A stretch of 64,000 nucleotides of DNA from Cobetia amphilecti (GCF_030010415.1 NZ_JASCSA010000009.1); one strand, 5' to 3'; positions 8,494-18,319 are shown, counted from the stretch's first letter. The notes: generated by a model from the letters alone, not told the origin. A program made the numbers and translations.

Positions 8494-8697
8494 GGATCAA
8501 GGCTTCATCGGGCAGTGGGCCAGGGCGACATGCCTGTGGCCGAGGACCGGCCGGGCAGAGCGCCCCGTCGGGCCCGCCATTCTACGCATTCGGCGCCCGT
8601 GACGCACCCGTCACGGCCGGCGGGTGATGCCTCCATCAATCGATTTCAGGCCGGGCCATGCAGGGCCGGTCATTACACTTCAAGGAGAGAGGTGGCC

Positions 8698-10401
8698 ATG
8701 TCCACTCAATCAGCGGCACGTTCTGCGCGTCGTAATACCCAGGCCTGGCAGGCTCTCGCGCGCCATCATCAAGAGCAGATGGCCGATGTGCATCTGAAGG
8801 ACCTGTTCGCCGAGGATGCGGCGCAAGGGCGTGACCGAGTGGCGACCTTCACGCGCTCTGCCGCGGGGCTGCGTCTGGATCTCTCCAAGCAGCGCCTCAA
8901 GGGCGAGACCCTGGAGCTGCTGCTGGATCTGGCGCGCGAAACCGGCGTCGAGCAGGGCATCAAGCGCCTGCTGGCCGGTGAGCATGTCAATCGCTCCGAA
9001 GACCGTCCGGCGCTGCACGCCGCCCTGCGTCTGCCGCGCTCCGCCAGCCTCGAGGTGGACGGCGAGGATATCGTGCCGGCCATCCACGAGAGCCTCGAGC
9101 ACCTGGCCGAGATGGTCGACACCTTCCACAGCGGCCAGTGGCGTGGCGCCACCGGCAAGCCGATCACCGACGTGGTCAACCTCGGTGTCGGTGGCTCGGA
9201 CCTCGGCCCATTGATGGTCTCCAGTGCCCTGAGCGATTGCCGTCCCAAGGACATCCACGAGATCGGCGTGCACTTCGCCTCGACCATGGATGGCTCCCAG
9301 CTGGCGGATTATCTGGAATCCTTCAGCCCGGAAACCACGCTGTTCATCCTGTCCTCCAAGTCATTCTCGACCATCGACACGCTGTCCAATGCCCGCACCG
9401 CGCGCGACTGGCTGAAGTCACGCCTCGACCCGGAAGGGCGCCTGGAGGCGCTGATCAACCGTCAGCACTTCATCGGCGCTTCCGCCAAGCCAGAGAAGAT
9501 GACCGAGTGGGGCATCGCGCCGGAACATCAGCTGCTGTTCTGGGATTGGGTCGGCGGGCGCTATTCACTGTGGGGCACCATCGGTCTGCCCATCGCGCTC
9601 AATGTCGGCATGGACAACTTCCGTCGCCTGCTGGCCGGGGCGCATGAGCTGGATGAGCACTTCCGCACCGCGCCGCTGGAAGACAACCTGCCGGTGCTGC
9701 TGGCGCTGGCCGGGATCTGGAACAACAACTTCCTCGATATCCGCGCCCATTCCATCCTGCCCTACGACGGTCGCCTGGAATACTTCGCAAGCTACCTCGA
9801 GCAGCTGGAGATGGAATCCAACGGCAAGTCGGTGACCAACGATGGCGAGATGATCGACTACTCGACCTGTCCGGTGCTGTGGGGCCAGCTGGGGCCGAAC
9901 GCCCAGCACGCCTTCTATCAGCTGCTGCATCAGGGCACCCAGGCGGTCGAGTGTGACTTCATCGCGCCGATGTGCCGTTATGACCATGTCGAGGACGCCG
10001 AGACACGCGCCCACCTCAAGGCACAGCACCGCCTGACGCTGGCCAACTGCTTCGCCCAGTCACGTGTGCTGATGCTGGGCGATGACGCCATCCCCGGTGA
10101 TGAGGCGCAGCCGAACCACAAGCGCTACCGTGGCAATCAGCCGTCGACCACGCTGCTGCTGGAAACGCTGACACCGGAAACGCTGGGTGCGTTGATTGCG
10201 CTCTACGAGCAGAAGGTCTTTGTTCAGGCCACCATCTGGGATATCAACCCGTTCGATCAGTGGGGCGTGGAGCTGGGCAAGCAGATCGCCACCGCCACCG
10301 AAGCGACCATGACCACCGGCGAAGGTTTCGACACGCTGGACGCCTCCAGCCGTGCGCTGATCGAAGCGGTGTGGGCAGCCCAGGATCAGGACCCGCGCTG
10401 A
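8698..10401 (+). CDS. pgi: Glucose-6-phosphate isomerase
   Basis: Pgi interconverts glucose-6-phosphate and fructose-6-phosphate in the cytosol. From the ATG at 8698 (CAAGGAGAG upstream) the protein has 567 aa (E. coli 549). Family signatures are present: VNLGVGGSDLGPLM, SKSFSTIDTLSNA, and WDWVGGRYSLWGTIGLPIAL; the catalytic His region NAQHAFYQLLHQG and the C-terminal KR-GNQPS segment follow. The open frame runs upstream to 8326 but that part overlaps cmoA in antisense and lacks family similarity. The gene stands alone between divergent cmoA and yqiA. Confidence 0.97.
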   Translation: MSTQSAARSARRNTQAWQALARHHQEQMADVHLKDLFAEDAAQGRDRVATFTRSAAGLRLDLSKQRLKGETLELLLDLARETGVEQGIKRLLAGEHVNRSEDRPALHAALRLPRSASLEVDGEDIVPAIHESLEHLAEMVDTFHSGQWRGATGKPITDVVNLGVGGSDLGPLMVSSALSDCRPKDIHEIGVHFASTMDGSQLADYLESFSPETTLFILSSKSFSTIDTLSNARTARDWLKSRLDPEGRLEALINRQHFIGASAKPEKMTEWGIAPEHQLLFWDWVGGRYSLWGTIGLPIALNVGMDNFRRLLAGAHELDEHFRTAPLEDNLPVLLALAGIWNNNFLDIRAHSILPYDGRLEYFASYLEQLEMESNGKSVTNDGEMIDYSTCPVLWGQLGPNAQHAFYQLLHQGTQAVECDFIAPMCRYDHVEDAETRAHLKAQHRLTLANCFAQSRVLMLGDDAIPGDEAQPNHKRYRGNQPSTTLLLETLTPETLGALIALYEQKVFVQATIWDINPFDQWGVELGKQIATATEATMTTGEGFDTLDASSRALIEAVWAAQDQDPR

Positions 10402-10496
10402 GCCCACGGCGGATGTGAGTGAGAGTGAGAGTGTGTGAGTGAGGGCATGCTGATATGCCATGCAGGACGAGCGGCGGCGGCAGTCGTCGCTCTCTG

Positions 10497-10524
10497 TTGA
10501 TTTATACAGTATTCTCGCTATCCT
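10497..10524 (+). promoter_or_regulatory. Candidate sigma-70 promoter for yqiA-parE
   Basis: TTGATT (10497-10502) and TATCCT (10519-10524) are separated by 16 bases within a locally AT-rich stretch, unusual for this GC-rich sequence. It lies about 145 bases before yqiA. Confidence 0.45.
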
Positions 10525-10670
10525 ATAAGCGAATCAATCGTTTACACTAGACAGCACGACGCGGACCGTCGAAACCCCTGCTCCCAGCGTATGAACGCTT
10601 GAGAGATGCCCAGCCATCTTGAGGCGTGGGAGGGGAGGTTTCGCGGTCTGGCGTGTTGTCGGGAGTGCTG

Positions 10671-11423
10671 ATGGCCAATTCCCCCTTTCCGTCAGATACG
10701 GCAGCGATGCACGCCACCGCGCCCGTCAAGGGTCTGCTGTACTTGCACGGCTTCAATTCGGCCAGTTGTTCGCCCAAGGCACGCTTGATGCAGCGCGCGG
10801 CAGAGCAGTTCGGCCTGCCGTGCGTGATGCCGGACATCCCCCCGGAGCCCGGCGCGGGTCAGGCGGCGGTCAACGCGGCCTACCTCATGCTGTGTGAGCG
10901 CCTGGCGCTGGACCCCGCAGACCCTGCCTGTGATGACGCCATCATGGTGATCGGCAGCTCCATGGGCGGCTTTCTGGCCACCTGGCTGGTCGCGCGTGAG
11001 GCCGCACGCCTCGAGGGGCCGGCTGGTCCTTCTCAGAGCGTCTGGCGTCAGGGGCCGCGCAGCGTGCTGATCAATCCGGCCGTGCGTCCCGCGCGACTGG
11101 TCAGCGAATGGCTCGGCTCGGTGCATGCCAACCCCTATACCGGCGTGACGTTCACCGTCACCGAGGAGTTCGGGCCCGGGCTGCTCGCATTGGAAGCGGA
11201 GCCGGTCACGGCGCAGCGCACCCTGGTGCTGTTGGCGACGGCCGATGAGACATTGGATGTCAATGATGCCGCAGGGCTCTATCAGGGAAGTCGCTTGATC
11301 ATCACGCCGGGTGGCGATCACGGCTTTGCGCAGCTGGCGGAATATCTGCCGGCGATCATGGCGCATGGCGGGCACCGACTGGCCCCCGCCACCGCAGCGG
11401 CGATGCATGTCGCGCCGGACTAG
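10671..11423 (+). CDS. yqiA: YqiA-family esterase (alpha/beta hydrolase)
   Basis: YqiA-type proteins are small cytosolic esterases of unknown natural substrate. The start of the fold is LLYLHGFNSA near residue 23, the nucleophile elbow is VIGSSMGGFLATWL (Gly-x-Ser-x-Gly), and the late motifs INPAVRPARL, NPYTG, TADETLD and GGDHGF (catalytic His) match YqiA. At 250 aa it is longer than the E. coli protein (193 aa); the extra residues are an N-terminal tail and an insert after the nucleophile. I chose ATG 10671, with CGGGAG upstream; a GTG at 10626 is possible. yqiA upstream of parE is the usual order. Confidence 0.9.
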   Translation: MANSPFPSDTAAMHATAPVKGLLYLHGFNSASCSPKARLMQRAAEQFGLPCVMPDIPPEPGAGQAAVNAAYLMLCERLALDPADPACDDAIMVIGSSMGGFLATWLVAREAARLEGPAGPSQSVWRQGPRSVLINPAVRPARLVSEWLGSVHANPYTGVTFTVTEEFGPGLLALEAEPVTAQRTLVLLATADETLDVNDAAGLYQGSRLIITPGGDHGFAQLAEYLPAIMAHGGHRLAPATAAAMHVAPD

Positions 11424-11485
11424 CAGGTCATGCGCGTGGTGCTTTCTGCTACGACACACCACGACCTGGCTGGGCACGGCACCTC

Positions 11486-11515
11486 TTGGCACGACATGGA
11501 TTGGCACGACTTGGC
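11486..11515 (+). repeat. 15-bp duplicate upstream of parE
   Basis: Two adjacent 15-bp units begin ttggcacgac (11486-11500 and 11501-11515), preceded by a degenerate third copy (ctgggcacggcacct). The array is in the 214-base yqiA-parE spacer, which otherwise shows no recognisable element. Confidence 0.65.
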
Positions 11516-11637
11516 AGGGCGTTCGATGCTGAACGCCAGGCGCCGGTCTCTCATTTTTCAGGAATCCGTTGTCCGTCTCGCGCACGTGAAATGGCGAGTC
11601 GGATGGCGGACGTCAACACCAAGGACACAAGGCTGCG

Positions 11638-13518
11638 ATGAGTCAGTACAGCGCCAGTTCCATTGAGGTCCTCTCCGGCCTCGAACCGGTCCGCAAGCGG
11701 CCCGGCATGTATACCGACACTTCTCGGCCCAACCATCTGGCGCAGGAAGTCATCGACAACTCCGTCGATGAGGCGCTGGCGGGGCACGCGAAGGAAATCC
11801 GTGTGCGCCTGCTCGAGAATGGCGGTATCGAGGTCGGCGATGACGGTCGTGGCATGCCCACCGACATCCACCCCGAGCATGGCGTGACCGGCATCGAGCT
11901 GATCCTCACCAAGCTTCACGCGGGGGGCAAGTTCTCCCAGGACAGCTACCGCTTCTCCGGCGGCCTGCACGGCGTGGGCGTCTCGGTGGTCAATGCGCTG
12001 TCGACGCGTCTGGAAGTGGAAGTGTGCCGCGATGGCCTGCGTCAGCGCATCGCCTTCGAGAATGGCGAGAAGGCCGAGGAGCTGACCCAGATCGGCACCG
12101 TCGGCAAGCGCAATACCGGCACCCTGGTGCGCTTCTGGCCGGACGAGAGCTACTTCGACAGCCCGCGCCTGGCGATGCCGCGCCTGCGCCACCTGCTGCG
12201 TGCCAAGGCCGTGCTGTGTCCGGGCCTCAAGGTCGTGCTCATCGAGACCGATGGCAGCGAGACGACCTGGCATTACGAGGATGGCCTGCGCGATTACCTG
12301 CTCGGCGCCACCGATGGCTTCGAGCGCCTGCCGGAATCGCCCTTCGTCGGCCATTTCGAGGACGAGGAGCACGGGGTCGACTGGGCGATCCAGTGGCTGC
12401 CCGAAGGCGGCGAGCTGGTGCAGGAACCCTACGTCAACCTGATCCCCACGCCGCTGGGCGGCACCCACGTCAATGGCCTGCGTTCCGGTCTGCTCGAGGC
12501 GCTCAAGGAATTCTGCGACTACCGCAGCCTGCTGCCGCGTGGCGTCAAGCTGAGCGCGGATGACCTGTGGGAGCGCGCCGCCTTCGTGCTGTCGGTGAAG
12601 ATGCTCGATCCGCAGTTCGCCGGCCAGACCAAGGAGCGCCTGTCCTCACGCAGCGTCGCCGCCTTCGTCTCCGGCGTGGTCAAGGACGCCTTCTCGCTGT
12701 GGCTCAACCACCATGTCGATCAGGCCGAAGCGCTGGCGGAACTGGTGATCTCGGCGGCCCAGCGCCGCCTGAAGAGCGCCAAGAAGGTCGCGCGCAAGAA
12801 GGTCACCTCCGGGCCTGCGCTGCCGGGCAAGCTCTCGGACTGCTCAAGCTCCGATCCTGCCGACAGCGAGCTGTTTCTGGTCGAGGGTGACTCCGCCGGC
12901 GGCAGCGCCAAGCAGGGCCGCAACCGCGAGACCCAGGCGATCCTGCCGCTGCGCGGCAAGATCCTCAATACCTGGGAAGTCGAGTCGCATGACATCTACT
13001 CCTCCCAGGAAGTCCACGACATCGCGGTCGCCATCGGCCTGGACCCGGGCTCGGATGACCTCACCAAGTTGCGCTATCACAAGGTCTGCATCCTGGCGGA
13101 TGCCGACTCCGATGGTCTGCACATCGCCACGCTGTTGTGCGCGCTGTTCGTGCGTCACTTCCCGGCGCTGGTGGATGCCGGGCGCGTCTTCGTCGCCATG
13201 CCGCCGCTGTACCGCATCGACCTGGGCAAGGAAGTGCATTACGCCCTGGACGAGAGCGAGAAGGCGCACATCCTCAAGCAGCTCGAGAGCAAGCGTGGCA
13301 CGCCCAATGTGCAGCGCTTCAAGGGTCTGGGTGAGATGAATCCGCTGCAGCTGCGGGAAACGACCATGGCGCCGGACACCCGCCGTCTGGTGCAGCTGAC
13401 GCGCAGTGCGGATGACGGCACCCACGAGATGCTCGACATGCTGCTGGCCAAGAAGCGCGCCAGTGATCGCAAGAGCTGGCTCGAGGACTACGGCAACATG
13501 GCCGATATCGAGGTCTGA
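11638..13518 (+). CDS. parE: DNA topoisomerase IV subunit B
   Basis: ParE (626 aa; E. coli 630) is the ATPase subunit of topoisomerase IV, which decatenates daughter chromosomes. The GHKL ATPase motifs are EVIDNSVDEALAGHA, DDGRGMPTDIHP and GGLHGVGVSVVNALS. The TOPRIM domain is seen in ELFLVEGDSAGGSAKQGRNRETQAILPLRGKILN and ILADADSDGLHI, followed by RFKGLGEMNPLQL. The subunit partner parC begins 123 bases downstream, so both are probably co-transcribed. The length and the absence of a GyrB-type insert in the TOPRIM region favour ParE over GyrB. Confidence 0.97.
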   Translation: MSQYSASSIEVLSGLEPVRKRPGMYTDTSRPNHLAQEVIDNSVDEALAGHAKEIRVRLLENGGIEVGDDGRGMPTDIHPEHGVTGIELILTKLHAGGKFSQDSYRFSGGLHGVGVSVVNALSTRLEVEVCRDGLRQRIAFENGEKAEELTQIGTVGKRNTGTLVRFWPDESYFDSPRLAMPRLRHLLRAKAVLCPGLKVVLIETDGSETTWHYEDGLRDYLLGATDGFERLPESPFVGHFEDEEHGVDWAIQWLPEGGELVQEPYVNLIPTPLGGTHVNGLRSGLLEALKEFCDYRSLLPRGVKLSADDLWERAAFVLSVKMLDPQFAGQTKERLSSRSVAAFVSGVVKDAFSLWLNHHVDQAEALAELVISAAQRRLKSAKKVARKKVTSGPALPGKLSDCSSSDPADSELFLVEGDSAGGSAKQGRNRETQAILPLRGKILNTWEVESHDIYSSQEVHDIAVAIGLDPGSDDLTKLRYHKVCILADADSDGLHIATLLCALFVRHFPALVDAGRVFVAMPPLYRIDLGKEVHYALDESEKAHILKQLESKRGTPNVQRFKGLGEMNPLQLRETTMAPDTRRLVQLTRSADDGTHEMLDMLLAKKRASDRKSWLEDYGNMADIEV

Positions 13519-13641
13519 TCATCGTGAGCTTCGAGCGCAGCTGAACTTCGAAAGCCAGCCAAGCTGCGCGACAGCATTCTTTCGGGAGCGCCACAGTCAG
13601 GCGCTCCCCGGTTTTACGCTCGTAATCAAGGTCAAGCGCCC

Positions 13642-15918
13642 ATGAGCATGGATATCCAGGTCGCGGAGGGTGACGTCGAACGTCTGGCCCTGCGCGACTA
13701 CACCGAAAAGGCGTACCTCGACTACTCGATGTACGTGATTCTCGACCGCGCCCTGCCGCATGTCGGCGATGGCATGAAGCCGGTGCAGCGCCGCATCGTC
13801 TACGCCATGCGCGAACTGTCCCTGACGGCCAACGCCAAGTACAAGAAGTCGGCGCGTACCGTCGGCGACGTGCTGGGCAAGTTCCACCCGCACGGCGATA
13901 GCGCCTGTTACGAGGCGATGGTGCTGATGGCGCAGCCGTTCAGCTATCGCTATCCGCTGGTGGATGGCCAGGGCAACTGGGGTAGCCAGGATGACCCCAA
14001 GTCCTTCGCGGCGATGCGTTACACCGAATCGCGGCTGTCGAAGTACTCCGAGGTGCTGCTGTCCGAGCTCTCCCAGGGTACCGTCGACTGGGTGCCCAAC
14101 TTCGATGGCACCATGAATGAGCCCAAGGTGCTGCCGGCGCGTCTGCCCAATGTGCTGCTCAACGGCACCACCGGTATCGCGGTGGGCATGGCGACCGACA
14201 TTCCGCCGCACAACGTGCATGAAGTCGTGGCCGCCACGCGCCATCTGCTGCGCCATCCGGACTCCGACAGCGATCAGTTGATGGAGTACCTGCCGGCACC
14301 GGACTTCCCCACCGAGGCGGAGATCATCACGCCGCGCACCGACCTCGCCAAGCTCTACCGCACCGGTCGTGGCAGCGTGAAGATGCGCGCCCGCTACGTG
14401 CTGGAAGAGGGCGATATCGTGATCACGGCGCTGCCGTATCAGGTTTCCGGCGCCAAGGTGATCGAGCAGATCGCCGCCCAGATGCAGGCCAAGAAGCTGC
14501 CGATGGTCGCGGACCTGCGTGATGAGTCCGACCACGAGAACCCGACGCGCCTGCTGATTCAGCCGCGCTCCAACCGTGTCGATATCGAAGGCCTGATGGC
14601 GCATCTGTTCGCCACCACGGACCTCGAGAAGAACGCACGCGTCAACATGAACGTCATCGACCTCAATGGGCGCCCGCGGGTGATGGCGCTGCACGAGATG
14701 CTTGCCGAGTGGCTGCGCTATCGTCGCGCCACCGTGCGTCGTCGCCTCGAGCATCGTCTGGCCAAGGTCGAGGACCGTCTGCATATCCTCGAGGGTCTGC
14801 TGACGGCTTATCTGAATCTCGACGAGGTGATTCGCATCATCCGCGAGGAGGAAGACCCCAAGGCCAGCCTGATCGAGACCTTCCAGCTCTCCGAGCGTCA
14901 GGCCGAGGCGATCCTCGAGCTGCGTCTGCGTCACCTGGCGCGTCTTGAAGAGATGAAGCTGCGTGGCGAGCAGGACGAGCTCAAGCGCGAGCGCAAGCAC
15001 CTCAAGCATCTGCTGGGCAACGACGAGGCACTGACGGACCTGATCGACAGTGAGCTTGAGCAGGCCGCCACCGACTTCGGCGATCCACGCCGCTCGCCGC
15101 TGGTCGAGCGCGGCGAAGCCAAGGCGCTGTCGGAAGTCGAGCTGATGGGCGCCGACCCGATCACCGTCGCGCTGTCCGAGAAGGGCTGGATCCGTGCCGC
15201 CAAGGGGCATGATATCGACCCCGAAGGCCTGTCCTACAAGGCCGGCGACCGCTTCCATCTGGCGGCGCGCGGCAAGACCAATCAGCCGCTGGTGCTGCTG
15301 GATGACACCGGGCGTGCCTACACCCTGGCCGCGCACAATCTGCCCAGTGCACGCGGGCAGGGCGAACCGATCACCGGGCGCATGAATCCGGCGGCGGGGG
15401 CGGCGATGGTCGGGCTGCTGCTCGATGCGCCTTCCGCGCGCTATCTGCTGGCCTCCGATGGCGGTTATGGCTTCGTGACCACGCTCGAACAGCTCACCGG
15501 CAAGAACAAGTCCGGCAAGGCGGCGCTGACCTTGCCGCGCGGCTGTGCGGTGTTGCCGCCGGTCGAGGTGCCGGCAGTGCCGGAGGCTGCCGATGGCACG
15601 CCCGCGGCCTTGGAAGTGGCGGTGGTGTCCAACGAAGGGCGCCTGCTGGTCTTCCCGCTCTCCGAGCTGCCCGAGATGTCCAAGGGCAAGGGCAACAAGA
15701 TGCTGTCGATTCCGGGCGAACGCGCCGCCAACCGCGAGGAGTTCGTACGCTCGCTGGTGGTCTTGCCCGCCGGCGCGACCCTGGTGGTGCATGCCGGCAA
15801 GCGCAAGACCCTGCTCAAGGGGGCGGATCTCGATTATTATCGTGGCGAGCGTGGCCGCCGCGGCAGCAAGCTGCCCAAGGGCTTCCAGAAGGTCGACCGT
15901 CTGGCCGTCGATAGTTGA
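13642..15918 (+). CDS. parC: DNA topoisomerase IV subunit A
   Basis: ParC (758 aa; E. coli 752) makes the double-strand break and passes DNA. The winged-helix segment KFHPHGDSACYEAM contains Ser87 and Glu91, equivalent to E. coli Ser80 and Glu84, so this quinolone-resistance region is wild type. The catalytic tyrosine is Tyr127 in AAMRYTESRLS. The C-terminal beta-propeller is present, with the weak GyrA-box-like repeats expected of ParC rather than GyrA. It lies 123 bases after parE. The two preferred ATGs (13642 and 13648) differ by two codons and cannot be separated from sequence alone. Confidence 0.97.
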   Translation: MSMDIQVAEGDVERLALRDYTEKAYLDYSMYVILDRALPHVGDGMKPVQRRIVYAMRELSLTANAKYKKSARTVGDVLGKFHPHGDSACYEAMVLMAQPFSYRYPLVDGQGNWGSQDDPKSFAAMRYTESRLSKYSEVLLSELSQGTVDWVPNFDGTMNEPKVLPARLPNVLLNGTTGIAVGMATDIPPHNVHEVVAATRHLLRHPDSDSDQLMEYLPAPDFPTEAEIITPRTDLAKLYRTGRGSVKMRARYVLEEGDIVITALPYQVSGAKVIEQIAAQMQAKKLPMVADLRDESDHENPTRLLIQPRSNRVDIEGLMAHLFATTDLEKNARVNMNVIDLNGRPRVMALHEMLAEWLRYRRATVRRRLEHRLAKVEDRLHILEGLLTAYLNLDEVIRIIREEEDPKASLIETFQLSERQAEAILELRLRHLARLEEMKLRGEQDELKRERKHLKHLLGNDEALTDLIDSELEQAATDFGDPRRSPLVERGEAKALSEVELMGADPITVALSEKGWIRAAKGHDIDPEGLSYKAGDRFHLAARGKTNQPLVLLDDTGRAYTLAAHNLPSARGQGEPITGRMNPAAGAAMVGLLLDAPSARYLLASDGGYGFVTTLEQLTGKNKSGKAALTLPRGCAVLPPVEVPAVPEAADGTPAALEVAVVSNEGRLLVFPLSELPEMSKGKGNKMLSIPGERAANREEFVRSLVVLPAGATLVVHAGKRKTLLKGADLDYYRGERGRRGSKLPKGFQKVDRLAVDS

Positions 15919-16024
15919 ATCCGGGCCGGATGGCCTGGCTTGTTAGCTGAGGTGCGTCGGCGTTGACGCCGACATGCCCCGTGGGCGACACCTTGATGAT
16001 TCATTGCTCAGGAATGATTTTCCA

Positions 16025-17236
16025 ATGACACAACGTATCTTGATCCGTGCCACCGGTACGGCTCGTCCAGGACAGCTGGCAGGGCTTGGTCAGGCGCTGG
16101 CGCGCAGCGGCGCACGACTGCTGGACATCAATCAGAGCGTGACCTTCGGGCTGGTGTCGCTGGAAGCGCTGGTGGCTCTCGGCGCGGAGTCCGATCTGGA
16201 GGCCGCGCTGGCCGCCGCCGGTGAACAGCTGGGGCTGGATGTGCAGGCCGTGCAGGTCGGTGCTGAGGAATATGCGCGCTGGAGCCATCAGGCGGAGCGC
16301 CCACGCTGGATTCTGACGCTGCTGGCGCCGTGTCTGCCGGCCGGCATTCTGGCTGAGGTCGGTGGCCTGACGGCCGAGTTCGGCATCACCGTCGAGCTGA
16401 TGCATCGTCTGTCGGGACGTGAGCCGCTGGATGGCGAGTCACCGGCCGAAGGCGCCTGTGTCGAGTGCTGGCTGCGCCTGCCGGAGAGTGGCACCGACAT
16501 CAACGCCCTGCGCGAGAAGGCGCTGGCGCTGGGCGCGCTGCACGGTGTCGATATCGCGATCCAGGAAGATGATATCTGGCGCCGGCATCGTCGCTTGATC
16601 TGCTTCGACATGGATTCGACGCTGATCCAGACCGAGGTGATCGACGAGCTGGCGCGTCGTCACGGTGTCGGCGAGGAAGTCTCGGAAGTCACCGAGCGGG
16701 CCATGCGGGGCGAGCTGGACTTCAAGGAAAGCTTCCGCGAACGCATGAGCAAGCTGGAAGGCCTGGATGAATCGGTGCTGGCCGATATCGCTGCCAATCT
16801 GCCGCTGATGGATGGGGTCGAGCGCCTGATGGCCAACCTCAAGGCGCTGGGCTATCGCACCGCGATCCTGTCCGGTGGCTTCACCTACTTCGCGCGTCAT
16901 CTTCAGCAGCTGCTGGGCTTCGATGAGATCCACGCCAATGAGCTGGTGATCGTCAATGGCAAGGTCACCGGTGAAGTGCGCGAGCCGATCGTCGATGCTG
17001 AGCGCAAGGCGCTGCTGCTGCGCGAGATCGCCGAGCGTCATGGCCTGCGCATGGAGCAGACCATCGCCGTCGGTGACGGTGCCAATGACCTTAAGATGCT
17101 GGCCGAGGCGGGGCTGGGTATCGCCTTCCGCGCCAAGCCGCTGGTGCGTGAACAGGCGCGCCAGTCGATCTCGACCCTGGGCCTGGATGCCGTGCTCTAC
17201 CTGATGGGCTATCGCCAGCAGGATCTCGAGCACTGA
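16025..17236 (+). CDS. serB: Phosphoserine phosphatase
   Basis: SerB hydrolyses O-phosphoserine to serine, the last step of serine biosynthesis. From ATG 16025 the protein has 403 aa, longer than E. coli SerB (322) because of two ACT-like domains in residues about 1-180, as in Pseudomonas and mycobacterial SerB, where they may bind serine. The HAD phosphatase core has motif I FDMDSTLIQTEVIDELA, motif II SGGFTYFA and motif III/IV VGDGANDLKML. Open frame upstream of 16025 has no family similarity. Confidence 0.96.
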   Translation: MTQRILIRATGTARPGQLAGLGQALARSGARLLDINQSVTFGLVSLEALVALGAESDLEAALAAAGEQLGLDVQAVQVGAEEYARWSHQAERPRWILTLLAPCLPAGILAEVGGLTAEFGITVELMHRLSGREPLDGESPAEGACVECWLRLPESGTDINALREKALALGALHGVDIAIQEDDIWRRHRRLICFDMDSTLIQTEVIDELARRHGVGEEVSEVTERAMRGELDFKESFRERMSKLEGLDESVLADIAANLPLMDGVERLMANLKALGYRTAILSGGFTYFARHLQQLLGFDEIHANELVIVNGKVTGEVREPIVDAERKALLLREIAERHGLRMEQTIAVGDGANDLKMLAEAGLGIAFRAKPLVREQARQSISTLGLDAVLYLMGYRQQDLEH

Positions 17237-17289
17237 TCCGTGATTCAGCCGCTGAATGCCTGCGCTGAGTGACAAGCCAGTGTGTGAGT

Positions 17290-17326
17290 GACAACGCCCC
17301 CATCGCCGCCGCGGTGGGGGCGTTGT
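17290..17326 (+). terminator. Stem-loop downstream of serB
   Basis: gacaacgcccccatcgcc pairs with the complementary gcgg-tgggggcgttgtc arm. The stem is long and GC-rich but lacks a T-run, so termination strength is uncertain. Confidence 0.6.
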
Positions 17327-17475
17327 CGTCTGGTCATCAGGTCGCAGAATAGTCCCAAAGCAGCAATGCGCTTTCGGGTGTGAGGGCTAGACTGGAGGGG
17401 AAGCGCCGACGACTCGTCGCTCGTCAGTTGACGCCATACTGAAACGCCACTCGCCACGCCGTCAGGAGTTTGCCC

Positions 17476-17724
17476 ATGCCGTCACCCTATGACGATGAAC
17501 TGCACCTGCTGTGCCTGTTTCCGCATGATGCCGCCCTCAAGGGTTTGAAGATTCGCCACGATGCCAGTCCCGACATGGTGGCCGCCGCCGAGCGTCTGCA
17601 TGCCAAGGGGTTGACCACGCTGCCGGATGGCGGCTATCTGACGTCGGTGGGCCGTGAGGCCGCCGAACACGCCCATCGTCTCAATGACCTGCTTCACGTT
17701 CCGATGGCCATGACGGGCACCTGA
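17476..17724 (+). CDS. TIGR02647-family small protein
   Basis: An 82-aa protein of the TIGR02647 family, small proteins of Pseudomonas and relatives described as putative DNA-binding and otherwise of unknown function. Recognisable features are the N-terminal ELHLLCLFPHDAALKGLKIRHDA, the AAAERLHAKGLTT segment, and PDGGYLTSVGREAAEHAH, which looks like the end of a winged-helix domain. ATG 17476 is placed 7 bases after AGGAG; an in-frame TTG two codons earlier sits too close to that site. It is flanked by stem-loops and so is probably transcribed alone. Confidence 0.8.
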   Translation: MPSPYDDELHLLCLFPHDAALKGLKIRHDASPDMVAAAERLHAKGLTTLPDGGYLTSVGREAAEHAHRLNDLLHVPMAMTGT

Positions 17725-17762
17725 GTTCGCCCACTGGCATGAATCGCTGATCGCGAGAAGGA

Positions 17763-17797
17763 AAAACGCCCCGTGGCTTTCGGCCACGGGGCGTTTT
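17763..17797. terminator. Bidirectional rho-independent terminator
   Basis: A perfect 15-bp stem (aaaacgccccgtggc pairing with gccacggggcgtttt) with a 5-base loop and T-runs in both directions. It lies between the convergent TIGR02647 gene and the CHMI-like gene. Confidence 0.92.
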
Positions 17798-17834
17798 CGT
17801 CTGCGGGCTCAGGGGCGCTGAGTCACCTGTGCGC

Positions 17835-18194
17835 TCAGGCCTTGTGCTTGCGATAGGTCGCGCGGGTGATCTCGACGATCTCCACGCTGACTTCGCGGGC
17901 CGCCTCGCAGTGAGGCTTGAGGGCCTCCATCAGGATATCCGCCAGGCGCGACTTGTCGTCATCGCTGCGGCCTTCCAGCTGGTGGCAGTGCAGATTGACG
18001 AAGCCGTGCTTGTGCGCCAGCGGTGCCTGATTGCCGGCCAGACGCCAGTGGCGCCAGCTTTCCGCGCGCACCTTGATGTCGGTTTCCTTGAACAGGCCAC
18101 TTTGCATGGCAGCGGCATGCAGGTCATCCATGATCGCGTCCATGTCGAGGCTGGGGGCCAGACTGTCGGCATAATCAATGACGAGATGAGGCAT
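17835..18194 (-). CDS. 5-carboxymethyl-2-hydroxymuconate isomerase family protein
   Basis: A 119-aa tautomerase-superfamily protein resembling HpaF/HpcD (CHMI), which isomerises an intermediate in homoprotocatechuate degradation. The mature catalytic Pro1 is present (MPHLVIDYADS), and the C-terminal half VNLHCHQLEGRSDDDKSRLADILMEALKPH matches the family. I chose the ATG at 18194, which has AAGGAG 8 bases upstream; the open frame extends 25 codons further without similarity and would mask the proline. No other hpa genes are near, so the assignment to that pathway is doubtful; such orphans are common and their substrate is not known. Confidence 0.75.
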   Translation of the reverse strand: MPHLVIDYADSLAPSLDMDAIMDDLHAAAMQSGLFKETDIKVRAESWRHWRLAGNQAPLAHKHGFVNLHCHQLEGRSDDDKSRLADILMEALKPHCEAAREVSVEIVEITRATYRKHKA

Positions 18195-18319
18195 GTGATG
18201 GGCTCCTTGAGCATGGCCACGCCTCTCGGGGCGTGTGCCGGTGATGAAATTGGCCAGCGATAGTAGCAAATTTTGTGCAGCACGCCGCCTGTTGTTGCCT
18301 CACGCTGCCAGTGCGCCAT

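Noticed and set aside
13597..15792. A 731-codon open frame antisense to parC
   Set aside because: It mirrors parC on the opposite strand; high-GC genes commonly leave such open frames. No RBS, no family similarity.
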